Positions 47,167-59,580 of a stretch of DNA of 64,000 nucleotides are shown here, piece after piece (position 1 is the stretch's first letter; each line of letters opens with the position of its first letter). The translations under genes were made by a program, and so were the position numbers. The notes under the pieces are model-generated. The model worked only from the letters and a program-made list of their open reading frames with translations, was not told where the DNA came from and made no database searches. The DNA is from Cordilura impudica (lineage: Eukaryota; Arthropoda; Insecta; Diptera; Scathophagidae): NCBI GenBank assembly GCA_963682025.1, contig OY821521.1, forward strand, positions 102,417,111 through 102,481,110, given 5' to 3'.

Positions 47167-47943
47167 TTCTAGACCATTCTAAAGCTTTCGATATGGTAGA
47201 CCATGATATAGTCATTGGAAAACTGAAACACTTTTTTAGATTTACGGACACATCAACCGAACTTATATAATCATATCTTTCGAAAAGCATCAGTCAGTAT
47301 TTGTAAACAGTATATCGTCATATAGATAGATTATCAGATAGATTATTCCTTTATAGGTGAGTGTCTCAAGACTCTATTTTGGGTCCACTTTCATTTTCCT
47401 TGTATGTAAATGTTTTGCCAAAACAACTCTCCAACTCATTTTAAGTAACCCAGTTCAGAATATTGCTTCAGGCATAACCCTTCTAAAGGAAGGCTTAAAT
47501 AGAGTTTACCTTAGGGCTAATGTTAACGGACTCTGTTTGAATCCGCTGAACTCTAAATGCATTGCTTGTAGTATGGAAAAAAGTTTAATTCTCATCATTT
47601 CTGAAGATATTGTTTTAAATGGCCAGAAAATTGAAATTGTTAATGCGGCTAAAAATCTTTGAATAACTTTCAATAGCATTTTGACATCGGCACTGGTTGA
47701 TCCATATAGTATTTCACCACTTTAAGAATAAAGGCCTTACTTGCCAAGACGTACATGATTCCTTCCCTGATGTATGGGTGTGAGCTATTTGGAAGCTGTG
47801 ACGCAGTTAGTAATAGGAGACTAAATGTCTTGTTTAATAATATTATAAGACATGTTTATGGACTGAGAAGATTTGATCACGTTTCCTCTGTTTTGAATAA
47901 TCTTTATGGGGTCTCTCTTGATAATCTGTTAAAAAATTCTTAG
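47167..47943 (+). pseudogene. Non-LTR retrotransposon reverse transcriptase, second part
   Basis: Continues 36451: LDHSKAFDMVDHDIVIGKLK (motif A with its aspartate), then SQDSILGPLSFSLYVNVLP (motif B, 'GS.LGPLLF..Y.NDLP'). The expected YADD motif (C) is deleted near 47435. Then NGLCLNPLNSKCIACS (the 'NGL.LNP.KSKC' thumb start), AAKNL, SLMYGCELFGSCD and RLNVLFNNIIRHVYGLRRFD, the usual C-terminal tail. There are frameshifts and stops throughout. Clade uncertain (jockey/CR1/I-like). Confidence 0.75.
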
Positions 47944-48716
47944 TCCTACATTTTTGCACAAAATAATAAAGAGGCAAATACGAGTATATGTATATTTAAC
48001 AAAATTGGTTTTTTCCCATCGCCAAGAAACCGAAATATTTTTATTACTAACACATAAATCCTAATATCTGCATGGCAGTTTTATATACATGTCGCTTGTC
48101 TTTGGAACAATCTTCCACTAAGTCAAAACTAAACAGCAATGCTGAAAGTTACCAAACTTTTTTATATGACTTTTTTAAATATTTCTTTTTTTTAATCAAT
48201 ATTGTTGCATTTAGGGAATTTATAAGGCGTACTAAAGTTGTGTGTTGTAAAGAAATACACGACATTAAATAGTACATATGTGAACAACCTGTCGTATATT
48301 CATATACTACAATCTGAAAAAAAGTCAAATAAAAGCAAAAGAACTGTTCTTACCTGAAAGTAATTATTTTCTTCCCTTTTTTACATGAAAGGAACAAAAG
48401 ATATTTGGAATTAACAAAAAATATTAAATAGTAAACAAGGATCAGCTGATCATATAATACACCGCAAAAACATACCTGTTAACGTTTTATTGTCGTATAT
48501 TTTTTTTGTATGGAAAATATCAAAAACAATTATACAAATGTTGTATAATTTTAGCACATATGACATATACAACAGTTAGGACACACTTGTGAATACCCTA
48601 ATTATACTAAGTATGTTATGTTAATAAATAATAATTTTATAAAATGTTCTTTTTGTAAAGCAATATATTGCTGTACAATAAATATAAGACTCTATGTTGT
48701 TGTACAGGTAATAGAA

Positions 48717-48747
<31 letters not shown>

Positions 48748-49034
48748 TATTTACTACCATTTTTCTTTTATTTATTTTCCGAAAATTTCAAGTAAATTTG
48801 AGTATTCAGTTGGACTTATCGTTGTATTATATTTTTTGGTGCTTCCAATAGAGTTTTATTCATGCAATTGCCTTTTGCTAATAAATTTCGAAACAAGTTA
48901 AAATTATGGTTCTATCCTGTTATAACCGAATTCTATAATACCGAATACAAAGTCTTTTTTAATTTTATTCACCAATAATTTGTTATAATATCAGTTAAAA
49001 TAATTTCAGTATAAAATATATTATTATAATAGAA
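47944..49034. other. AT-rich spacer with an AAAT microsatellite
   Basis: (AAAT)n at about 48716-48748; otherwise no ORF, repeat or regulatory signal recognised. Confidence 0.5.
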
Positions 49035-49337
49035 CTAGTTGACCCGGTGCTCTTCGCTACCCCTGAATTGTAGTTGTAATGAGACAGAATTTTTTTTTAA
49101 TTTTATTCAAGTGCTGTAATATATACAATAGCTGACCCGGCAAATTTCGTCCTGTCTTCAAAGGTGGTAAATTAAAAATTTATAATTTTCAGGATAGATG
49201 GTTCTGTATTCAAATATTTAAATTGAGAAAATAATTGTGTTACAAAAGTATGTTTATTTAAAAGAATGCTTTAAATATTATTTTTGTTAAGTTTTTAATG
49301 ATTATTTTAATAAAGTCAATTTAATTGAGGTTTTAAA

Positions 49338-52300
49338 TTACTGCAACGCTTTCAGATGTACAACGTTCCTTGTTTGTCTGTCGGGAGCGTAAACAAATAA
49401 CGCCGATGGTTTGCCTACTCGAGAACATGCCACATAGAGCTGGCCATGAGAAAAGCATGGATATTCCAAATTGATGCCACAAATTTTTAAAGACTGTCCC
49501 TGCGCCTTATTAATGGTCATTGCAAGTCTAACTGGAAATTGAAGGCGTTTGAAATCGAATGGCAAATCATTCGGAATTATTGGTATTCGTGGGATCAGTA
49601 CGTCTTCCCCCTTGTACTTTGCCTTCAGAATTGTTCCTTCAATGACGTTTGTCATAAGTTTTTTGACAGTAAGTCTTGTGCCATTGCAAAGTCGAGGCTG
49701 ATTGATGTTACGCATCATTATAACTACGGATCCAACCTTCAACTGTAGATCACGTAGCGGCAAACCTGACAACTCGATTGAATTTAAAAATTCTGTTGTA
49801 TAATTCACAACATCCTCCTGATTCGTGATAGTGTCAATTGATTTGTAAGACACTATTAGTCCTTCAATGGCCATTTGAATCGTTGCATTTATCTCATCGA
49901 CGTCTTTTTTTAGCGGCTAATATTGCTCGTTCTCCTAGCTAATCGTGACTCCTGTAATGCTGCGAAATGTTGGGCAACACACAGTGAATTAGCTCTTCTT
50001 TTGATTCAGTGAAATGGCAGAAGTCATTAGGTAACTTTATTAAATCAGTCGTAACATTGATGGGAAATTTTCCATTTCCAATAATTGCACCGAAAAAACA
50101 TCTGCTGAGGGATCGTTTTGCAGTTGGATTCGCATATTTGTTGTGAGTTTCAGCGTTGTAACATGTCTCCACAAATTGGAAGATTTTAGACATGCATTAA
50201 TTTGATCAGCTGCAGTTGACCGTGGAATTACCGGTAATGTTTGGCGAATATCGCCTGCCAACAGTATCAGGGCACCACCGCAAAGATTTCGATTATCTCG
50301 CAGATCTCGTAGTGTTATTTGCAAAGCTTGCAATGATTTTTTGTGTGCCATTGTACACTCGTCCCACACAATCAGTTTGCATTGTTGCAAGACTTTTGCC
50401 ATGCCGGATGTCTTCGATATGTTGCATGTTGGTTGGTCGTTAATCTGCATGTTCAATGGCAGTTTAAGTGCCGAATGCGCAGTTCGACCGCCATCCAATA
50501 AAGTTGCAGCAATACCTGAGGATGCGAGGGCAAGTGCAATGTGATTTTGCGATCTTATAGTTGCTAATAACAATGAAATCAAAAATGTTTTCCCTGTACC
50601 TCCAGGAGCATCTAAAAAATATATTCCACCAGTTCCATCGTTCACGGCTTTCATTATTGTATTGTAGGTATATTTCTGTTGGCTTTCATTATTGTATTGT
50701 AGGTATATTTCTGTTGGGAATTAAGTTTCTCGATGTCCGATTGAACATAATCTGCGAATTCCTCGCGATTATATTGATTCTCTCTATGTAATTCTTGATT
50801 TAACACAGCGTGCATCGGACGATTTGGTGAAATCATACCTAATTGTATCAGAACTTTGTTAGCAATCATCAAACACTGGTCTTCAATCATTATTAATGCT
50901 TCATTATGAATTTCGTGTGATATCGACAAATCAGGATTTTGTGTAATGGCACACATTCGATGAAGAATATCTTGCGTCATATCATCCTTGTATTTTACCC
51001 ATAAATCGATGGGATTTGATGGAAAATATGTCGATATGATAATAGAAAATAAAGTTCGTATTTGTTGTGGATGCGATGAAAGTACTGCATCAGCCAGTGT
51101 ATGATCCCAATGAGTATCATTGTCCAGTAATCGCAACTGTTGGCAAGCTTCGCGGTATGTGGCACACAATTGACCATCGACCGTTCTCAAATTCTCAAAT
51201 GATGTAGGTCCACGAACATTCACCAACAACAAACGGAGATAAAAGCATTCATCATTATTAGGATGCACTGTGTAAATGCGTCCCAAAGCATCTGTGGAGA
51301 ACACATTTGGATGACCATCAGTGGGAGTCCCGTGTTTGCGACGTTGAAAAGTTTTTGAAGACTTATTCCAAGTGTAATATTTTGGCATTTCGCGGTATAA
51401 TAATGCTCTGGCGAATGCATCTGTTTGGCACATTGAAAAGAAACTTGTCAATGTAGTAGGTTGTGGTCGTTCAGCTGCTTGTAAGGCATTCTCGGGTCTG
51501 AAGTATACACGTTGTCCGTTTTCAAGGTGAACTGCCAAATGAACCACAGTTGGATATCTTTCATGAATTGGGAAAGAAAAAATCCACCAAATAGCTTCAT
51601 TGCTGCTGATATAACGACTCATTTGATATTGTGTGATTTCATCGTTTGTGTATTCTGCAGCTGCACCAAAAACAGCCATATCGCTTCCTTTGTTCACATA
51701 TTTGCATATGTATTTAATGGATTTGATGGAATTGCAATATTCTACATTTATATGTGCTTTGTACGCCTTCGACAATAATGGTGAATATGGGACGATCCAT
51801 CGATTGTCAACTTGAATATCTTGACGGTTTACTTTCACAATGGCAGATTTTCCGTTGTCCTGTGTTGATCAACGCCGATATCAAGGATAACCATCATTTT
51901 CAGTTACTGTCTGAGCTCTAAGATAACGTTTGGAACACTTTCCATCAATCATGCATGGTGAATTTACGTTGAATGACCCACATGGTCCATGAACCATGTT
52001 CTTAGTCACCACTTCGAACAATTGAGGATCAATATGTTTGTCGGGAATTTCAGCTGATATGACATCGTCAATTTCATCAGGTCTTAATTTTTCTTTTAAC
52101 CGAGGGTAAACCTCGTTTCAGCCCTCGACGGAATACATCCAACAACACGTTTCTCCAAACATTCTAAGTTTCACCACAAAATGCATCAGTGATTTTAGTT
52201 TCTGTCTAAAGACTCGTGCAGTTATGTCATGTCGATGTACAGATGATTGACCGGGAAACAGGAGATCTTTTATTCCATCCCATTGTGGATTACATGTAAA

Positions 52301-53911
52301 TGTTATAAATAGATCCGGACAACCGTATTGGCGAACATACGACATCGCATCTTGTGCATATTCATGCATGTGTCGCGGACTTCCAATATACGTTGCTGGC
52401 AAAATCTGCAATCCACCGACATTGTTTCCATTACCATCTATGGTGATAGCATCCCGAAGATGTATGTACTCTTCAGAACGGAGTTGGTTTTGATTGAGTC
52501 TGAGGAAAGTCAGCCGCTCCGTTTCTATCTTCACGTACATGTCGACAGCATATTGGTGAAACAATCCTCTGCATTTTAAAATGTAATTGTGGTCATTTTC
52601 ACGAACCATCAATCTGAATGCGTAGAAGTTCATGGAACTCAGTTTTTTGTTCGTCTCGGCGCCTACAATTTCAAGTGTGTAATTTTTTGGTAACAAAATT
52701 ACAATTTAACTTTTGAAATTTCATGGTACTCTCCGGTTAATGGGTTTACCATCTTGATTGTGAAATGATAGCCATCATCATCCTGCCAAAAGAGTACAGG
52801 ATACTGCAATGCATCATATGATCGATGCGTTTCCGACACACGCTGTAATTGGTCATTACAACAATGGAGACCAATATCACGTGAAGCCAAATTTTCACCT
52901 ACAACAACTATTGCAACATCATCGACACTTGGAGCATTGAATCTTCTGGCGTGTTCCCCAGCTGGCCTTCTATCGGCATGTATAACAATTTTGTGGTTGT
53001 CTGACGGCATTTGTTCAAGAGCCGTTTTGAACAACCCAACTAATGCATTGTGTTCATGAAGGATACTTTGCAACTGTTGCACTATTTCCCGTTTAGTAGT
53101 GGCATTGTGTGCGCAACGTTGAGCGACTTCATAGTTTGAGTTCCCCATAAAATATATTTGCAGAAATTGATAGTCTGCATCAACGTTTAGCAACAACGAA
53201 CCAGCTCTATGGTAAATTTGACCTTGAATCTGCAACGGTGGTGTGAACTGATGAAAAATTAAATTTACTTACATGTGGCAAATGAATTACCTTAAATGTC
53301 GGCATGAAATTGTCTCGGACAATGTTCGTGGCGCCGAACGAAGTCATTTGAATGCAAGAATTGTACTTTTGTATATTGGTTAGGAAATGCTTCGAAAGAG
53401 GTGCTGATCCAGAAACCAATGAATACAGTGGCTCAGGTGGTGGCTTTAATGGTGGTAGTTTAATCTTTCCATTTGCGCAGCACAACCCTTGAGATTCTTT
53501 GGGAAATTTCAGAGCCTTGCAATGAGAACACACAATGCTCATAGAGCCGATTACAACATTATTATCCGTAGAATAATCAGTAGATGAATAGCGGCAGGCT
53601 GTACGTAAATAATCTTTCGGTACACCAGCTTGTCGTTGCACGCGTCTAGCTATGTTGTTTTCTTGATGATTATCATCCGATCGATTAATAGATGCAATGC
53701 GACGTCTCTGTCTCAATCGATTAATTTCATTTCGTATAGCTCGATCTTCATGTGACTGAATAACTCGGGATTCTAATATCCGTTGGCTGTTCCTCACAAT
53801 CCAATTTGCTCGATGTTCAGGACTTTCAATAACTCGAGAATTTCTTGAGCTTGTAGCCGTACGGCTTCTGCGACCAATGCTCCTACGTCTGATTGGCGGC
53901 ATCTCACTCAC
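49338..53911 (-). pseudogene. Helitron Rep/PIF1-like helicase, intron-containing, inactivated
   Basis: In order on the minus strand: a basic N-terminus (MSEMPPIRRRSIGRRSR) and a finger CSHCKALKFPKES; FMPTFK joined by a 61-nt intron (53230-53290, GTAATT...TTGCAG) to IQGQIYHRAGSLL. Next is the Helitron-like N domain, SSMNFYAFRLMVREND to PRHMHEYAQDAMSYVR, CPDLFITFTCNPQWDGIKD. The rolling-circle HUH histidines, expected near 52101 after YSVE, are lost. The double tyrosine survives in KYICKYVNKGSD. The PIF1-like helicase has Walker A APGGTGKTF, Walker B IVWDECTM, GDIRQTLPVIPRS and the final TINKAQGQSL and QLYVACSRV. Frameshifts at 49900-49940, 50683, 52117 and 52697 kill it. Confidence 0.85.
50648..50717 (-). 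repeat. 35-bp perfect tandem duplication inside the Helitron gene
   Basis: Two identical 35-base units (50648-50682, 50683-50717). It repeats codons for QQKYTYNTIMKA and shifts the frame (35 is not a multiple of 3) between the Rep and helicase parts. Confidence 0.9.
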
Positions 53912-54088
53912 TTATTATTAAAGTTAATTGAAAACAAAATCACTATTATAATACAACCGAAATTTATTATTTTATTCGGACGTCAAACAACTTCTGACTG
54001 TAAAAGCAAATATTTTTGTATTGAAAAATATCTAATAAAAGTAGTCATCAGCTGGTGCAATAGCTAGCATGGTGCTGTCACAGTAGGA

Positions 54089-54491
54089 TATACAAACTTC
54101 AAATGAATGACAAACATTGAGAGTGTATAAGTATTTTGAAGTTTAATGGATATTTTTCATTTGAAAATAATTGGAAAATGGTTTTACTTCCAATTTTGTT
54201 TTTTTCACTCATATTCAGATAAGAGTTGATGTTAAAAAAAATTTTTTTTTAAATGAGAATTTTAAAAATTCTTAGCAAAATATGTTTTTTTTTGTACAAA
54301 ACGTATCATAACCTCGTGTAGTATGAGCAGGCAATCAATATTACGATTTTGTTTGCAAAAATATATGTAAAATTATGGAAATTTTTTGTCTACAAACCAT
54401 TCGGGGACAACAGTGAACAAAATTAAAAACGAATCAGCCAAATCCGTCACTCCGTTCTTTAGTTATGCTGTCACAAACACACGCCAACTCA
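54089..54491. other. Short spacer, nothing recognised
   Basis: AT-rich, with T- and A-runs; no ORF of note. Confidence 0.45.
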
Positions 54492-55267
54492 TTATACCCT
54501 ATACCACTATGTGGTTTGGGTATAATGACTTTGTGCTGCTGTTTGTAACAACCAAAAATATTTTACCTAGACCCATCTTTAATTATACCGATCGAATCAG
54601 AATCACTTTCTGAGTTGATTTAACAATGTCCGTCCGTCCGTCCGTCCGTCCGTCCGTCTGTGTGTCCATGTAAAGCTTGTAATCAAACTGCAGGTCGCAA
54701 ATATGAATTTATTTTGATAAAATTTGGTACATAAGCTTTTATCGGCCATGGAATGAACGCTATTGAAATTGGTGAGAATCGGTCCATGTTCAGACATAGC
54801 CCCCATACAAATTACCCATATGAAATCGACATAAATTGCCATAAGATCCAAATTGTCATATAGATCTTACTCAAATTGGGTTTGTATGCGTTCATTACAT
54901 CCACTAATGAGTAGTCCAAAAATGATCCCTTTGACCCCATATAGAGCTGCTTCCCGATCTTCACTTAAATCTATTAAAAAACAAAAATATTGCACTGATT
55001 CTTCTCAAATTTTGTTTGTATATATTTTTGCAAAATACAAGAGACTTTACCAAACATGATCAGGATCGGTCCATTTTTGGACCAAGTCCCTATATAGATA
55101 TATCATCCGATATGAACTTTTTCATATCTGCAGCCAAAAAAATTAATAAAAATCCTACTCAAATTTGGTTTTTGCTTATTTTCTATATCCAGTTAGTTGG
55201 GCCTAAGAGATAGGGTCTAGGGTATCGTATAGTCGGTCTAGACCGACTATAATTTTCTTGCTTGTTT
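54492..55267 (+). mobile_element. HINE-A copy 9, full length
   Basis: From TTATACCCTATACCACTATG through GTCC repeats (54629-54656) to the palindrome and CTTGCTTGT. A short deletion removes part of the segment before GGTATCGTATAG near 55215. Close to copies 4 and 10. Confidence 0.9.
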
Positions 55268-56463
55268 TTATATATATTAGAAGATTTGCTGTTAAAATAA
55301 CCAATAATTAGGATTGATTCATGTTATATTGGTTTTAAATTGAATTTCTTTAACAAATTCTGTAAAAAATTTGGTTGGTAAACAGAACTTATATTACAAT
55401 TGCAGGTTTTATAAGTTTTATAGGAATTATCTCTAGATGGGACTTAAATAAAACAATCATTTTTAAATATATAAAAACTGTAATAAAAATTATTTTTATT
55501 TTAATTTTTTTTTAGTAGTACCGATTTCCAACTAATCTTTTTTCTGTGTGTACTATTTTCATATTTTCCTATCAAATATGCAGGACAACAACTTACAAAA
55601 AATAGTTTACTGAAAACTAAAATAAATAACACCCGCAAGTTATATTAAACGAAATAACTTCAATTGGTGTTAAACTCAATGCACCAGTGATGAATCTCAT
55701 TACATATGAAAAAATCCAGAATTGTTTTAAAAAGAGATTAACAAAAGGTACACATATTTATAAGTCTATAAGGGTTCCAACTCTTGGTAGCAAATAGTTC
55801 TACCTCAAATTGTAGGTAATGGAAGTCGTATTTAGCAACAAAAAATTGAATTGAAATGCTCGACTTCTCCTATCTACAAGACACAGGACTCTAGATATAT
55901 TATGATAAATATTTACTTTGTATTGGAGTTGCCACGTCCAGTTATCCGATGCAGTTACGGCGAAAAGCTCAGCTCTATATGTCTTACGGTTGCCGAGATC
56001 ATTCTATAAACCCAGGGAGTATCAAAATTTATAAAAACGAAAATGCATGTTGAGATCTTCCCCCAGATAAATGAAATAAATCTTCCATTGAAGTTATTAT
56101 TATAAAGAACGCAATCAAATTTATTTTTTTTGTGTTTATTATATCCATACATACAAAAATCGAAATGAAAGATGATTTTTTTTTAGCCTATATATAAAAC
56201 ATTTTCCCTATTCTCACTAGCATCTATCTTACACCTCACAAGTGTGACATATTTTACTTATTCGATATGATCTTTTATATAAACTAGCCGAGTGCAATTT
56301 CTAGACAGCTTTATTTTTCAGCTTAGCTAATTCACAAACCAACACTTTTATGGTTTATTATTATTGTGAATTAAGATAAAAAAAACTCATTAACAAACAA
56401 ATTAACAAATTTAATAAAACACACATAGCATATGTATAATTTTATATATTTGTCAGTGGCAAA
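55268..56463. other. AT-rich spacer, no supported gene
   Basis: No convincing ORF. A possible Helitron-like end (ACTAGCCGAG at about 56284) was seen but has no clear hairpin. Confidence 0.45.
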
Positions 56464-56637
56464 TTTAAATGCAATTTACTCAAAATAAAGGAAAAAATTT
56501 AAAAACCTGTAAATCTGCGAAACGGCTAAAAAGAAATACCTTTCAAATAATTTAAATGCAATTTACTCAAAATAAAGGAAAAAATTTAAAAACCTGTAAA
56601 TCTGCGAAACGGCTAAAAAGAAATACCTTTCAAATAA
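56464..56637. repeat. Perfect 87-bp tandem duplication
   Basis: Units 56464-56550 and 56551-56637 begin TTTAAATGCAATTTACTC and end CCTTTCAAATAA; identical, hence recent. No coding content. Confidence 0.9.
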
Positions 56638-56842
56638 TATAAGTTTGGTCAAAATCGGAAGAAAACGGTAGAACAAAACATCGGTTACACGAAATCGCCT
56701 AGCCTATTAATATTTTAGATTTGTTTTATGCTTTCTTTTTATATCCGTTACTGACCGACCTCACTATGGTTGGACCTAAGCTCAACTCTGAAACTCACAA
56801 TACCAGGTATATATATACTGACTATAACTTTCCTACTAGTTA
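56638..56842 (+). mobile_element. Very old HINE-A relative, 3' half
   Basis: TTTATGCTTTCTTTTTATAT, GGACCTAAG, CCAGGTATATATATACTGAC and TATAACTTTCCTACTAGTT follow the order of the HINE-A 3' end with many changes; the palindrome is lost. Confidence 0.5.
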
Positions 56843-56924
56843 AATTGTCAAATTGTTTAGCATATCAATATTGACACTTTCGTAATCACAAAATTATTTA
56901 AATTTTGTCCACAGCTACAATATC

Positions 56925-57016
56925 CCATATGAATTGGGGGGTTACTCTTTCTGGCGTTGCCAAATCAAAAACGCTTTATCTTGGCGTGGAATATTAAATC
57001 AGTTATATCTCGAAAA
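56925..57016 (+). repeat. Satellite-like ~100-bp unit left of the RTE element
   Basis: CCATATGAATTGGGGGGTTA...GTTGCCAAATC...ATATCTCGAAAA corresponds to the units at 59364-59580. Ends with the 12-bp ATATCTCGAAAA (57005-57016) repeated at 59364-59375, the likely target duplication of the LINE. Confidence 0.7.
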
Positions 57017-59363
57017 TTCCTGGCAAACAGATATTACATGTCAGGGGAACCTGCAACGCCTACGGGACGCGTCCCCAGGTGGAGGATAGGGGAATGTCTC
57101 CCAGACATGGGTGGTAAGTCGGAAATGAAATACGGCTCGTGGGCCAACAGGTAGCTGCGTCTGTCTTACATTAAGCGGCAGCAAAAGCGTCTTCACTCCA
57201 AAAGAAGCGGCTGATTACATAGATGGAAAACTATTAAACCTTCAGAAGGCAACGGGTAACCACCGAAGTAATATCCATTAAAAACCTTACAATTGTGAAT
57301 CACAACAATGATACAAGGCCTCATTCTCCGGAAACACGAAGGTGCTAAGAATCCCCGGAGGTAAAGCAAAAAACAATTCAGCTTCGGAACGTGGAACGTA
57401 CGAAGTCTATATGAAGCTGGAAAATTAGCTATTACCACATCTAAAATAAATATGCTCAAAATTAATATCCTTGGTGTATCTGAAACGTGGTGGCCAGGTA
57501 TTGGAGAAATTGACACCTAAAATGCAATAATGTTTCACTCAGGCAATCAAACCAGAAACAACAGAAATGGAGTGGGAATAATACTGAAAAGCAATATAGC
57601 GAAATGTTTAAAAGGATTCATTCCAAAATCTGACAGGGCAATGCTAATAAAGTTGGAAGATAAAGCACTCGATATAAATATTATTCAAACTGCTGATAAA
57701 AATAAGGAAGAAGTTGAAATTTTCTATAACGAAATTGTGGATCGGATGAAAACTACGAAACCTTACGAAATAACTATCATCCAAGAAGATTGCAAAATAG
57801 GTAATGATATAGTTCTGGGCATAACAGGACCATATGGATGGGGCGAACGAAAAGAAAGCGGTGACATACTGATCCAATTCTGCCAAGAAATTAAAATGAA
57901 ATTAAATGAAAATTCTGTCTGCCTGCAAGAAGACTGTACACCTGAAAATCCCCCAGGATAGATTGAGAAACGTAGTACGAAATCAAATCAACTATATTTT
58001 GATAAACCAGCGCTATCGCTCATCCATAAAGAAAACATCAACTTACCCAGGAGCAGACGTACCATCGGATCATAATCTTCTAATGGCAAACATGCGAACA
58101 AAGAAGTTAAACACGGAAAGGCTCAATGATGCAGTTATCAGAGCAAATATAAAGGAACGTATACATTTAGAACTAAGCAACGTTGATATGGAAGGTGTAG
58201 AGAAGGTATGGGAAAAAGTTAAGAATGCGCTTAAGTTAATTGCGGAAAATATTCTAGGAATCAACAAAAAGCCCAAAAAACGAATGGACGACGAATGAAA
58301 TACTGGAACTAATGGAAGAACGTTGAAAATGTAAAACTTTAAATTACCGGCTATATCATGAAATCAACAGGGAGATTAAAATACATATAATAATACATAT
58401 GAATAGCCAAGAATGAATACCTTAACGGACAATGCCAAGAAATCGAAAAAGTGCAAAATTTAAATAACGATTATAATTTACACAGAAAATTAAAAAATGT
58501 GGCCGGAATATACAGAAAGAAAACGCCTAGCATTTTATATAACAATAACAATGAAGCTGTATTTGACATTGAGGAAAAAGGAATATTTGGAAATGGTATG
58601 TAGCAAGTTTTTTTGGACAGTGGTTGCACAGTTTTTGATACACAGACAGATTTGCCACTTACAGGAACTTCAGTAACACAACACGAAATATAATCCGCCA
58701 TAATATCACTGAAAGAAAAAAAATCCACTGCCCCTAATGAGATTCCTTCTGAATAATTAAAACTGATAAATGCGGATAATATTGAGCTACTAACAAAGTT
58801 ATTTAACAATATTTGTGATACAGGACAATATCCGCAAGACTGGCTAAAATCCACATTTATAACTATACCAAAGAAAAACTGCGCAGAATTTTGTACTGAC
58901 TACAGACTTATAAGTTTAATGAGCCACAACCTGAAAATATTTCTAAGAGTAACTCACTCGAAAATATACTCAGCTTGTGAAAAGGAAATGGGGGAGTCCC
59001 AGTTTGGGTTTAGGAATTGTACTTTTCTCTCTACAGATACTGGTCCAAAAATGAAGAGATGTACAGAAGGATATTATCGTATGCTTCGTAGATTACGAAA
59101 AAGCGTTTGACACAGTGCAACATGACAAACTAATGAACAGCCTTATGTCAATCGGTATAGATGACAATGGGAGGGGATCTTCCAAGAATCCATAAACAAT
59201 ATATCTAGGGGTATTTTTATAGTCGGCATATATAGAAATAATATTAGATATGCTGATAATACCACAGTACTGGCTGATAGTATCATTGATCTCCAATAGT
59301 TAATGAACAGACTGGTTACATATAGTGTAATTCGTATTACGAATTGACAAAAAAAAGAAGAAG
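57017..59363 (+). mobile_element. RTE-like non-LTR retrotransposon, 2.35 kb, degenerate
   Basis: Flanked by ATATCTCGAAAA on both sides. It has a 5' leader with GGGACGCGTCCCCAGGTGGAGG (split here: GGGACGCGTCCC, CCAGGTGGAGGATAGGGG), an apurinic-type endonuclease followed by RT, and a short 3' tail ending in GAAGAAG (59356-59363), typical of RTE-type elements. The RT is heavily shortened. Confidence 0.7.
57381..59330 (+). pseudogene. RTE-like endonuclease/reverse transcriptase, broken
   Basis: FSFGTWNVRSLYEAGKLAIT and LKINILGVSETWWPGIGEID open the APE-type endonuclease (target-DNA nicking). A TAA follows at 57517, then HSGNQTRNNRNGVGIILKSN, YNEIVDRM, IIQEDCKIGND (normally GDFN..G) and GPYGWGERKESGDIL. 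In the next frame (57906-58298) come NQINYILINQRYRSSIKKTS and PGADVPSDHNLLMANMRTKKL. The RT part has TDYRLISLMSHNLKIFLR, QFGFRN, CFVDYEKAFDTVQHDKLMNS (motif A) and IRYADNTTVLADSIIDLQ (motif C with DD changed to DN). Many stops and frameshifts. Confidence 0.8.
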
Positions 59364-59580
59364 ATATCTCGAAAACTAAGTGTCATAGGATAGTAACTAT
59401 ATTTAGGTTTGCCAGATAGATAAAGGTAAAATTTTGGAGGAATACAAAACATTGCTTATTTCTCGAAAACTAAGCGTCCATATGAATGGGGCTATAACTA
59501 TTTTTAGAGTTGCCAGATCACATAACGTAAAAATATATAGGGGAACATAAAATCGCTTATATCTCGAAAACTAAAGACTC
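59364..59580 (+). repeat. Satellite-like tandem units, right of the RTE element
   Basis: CTCGAAAACTAAG recurs at 59369, 59462 and 59563 (93 and 101 bases apart), with GTTGCCAGAT and CCATATGAAT between. With the unit at 56925-57016 this makes at least three repeats. Confidence 0.7.

Larger units (their letters stand above)
49035..54088 (-). mobile_element. Canonical autonomous-type Helitron, degenerate, about 5.05 kb
   Basis: The 3' end at 49035-49038 is CTAG followed by T, preceded on the minus strand by a hairpin with GGT(A)GC and GCACC and the common ...CCGGGTCAA. The proposed 5' end is TCCTACTGTGACAGC at 54088, preceded by A, giving the Helitron A|T insertion pattern. The gene for the Rep/helicase occupies 49338-53911. 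A second similar 3' end (CCGGGTCAGCTAT) lies at 49128-49155 on the same strand. The 5' end is less certain than the 3' end. Confidence 0.65.

Noticed and set aside
56934..56946. ATTGGGGGGTTAC resembling the right end and TTAC flank of the M3 MITE
   Set aside because: The same place in the neighbouring tandem units reads ATGGGGCTATAAC, so it belongs to the ~100-bp repeat and not to M3.
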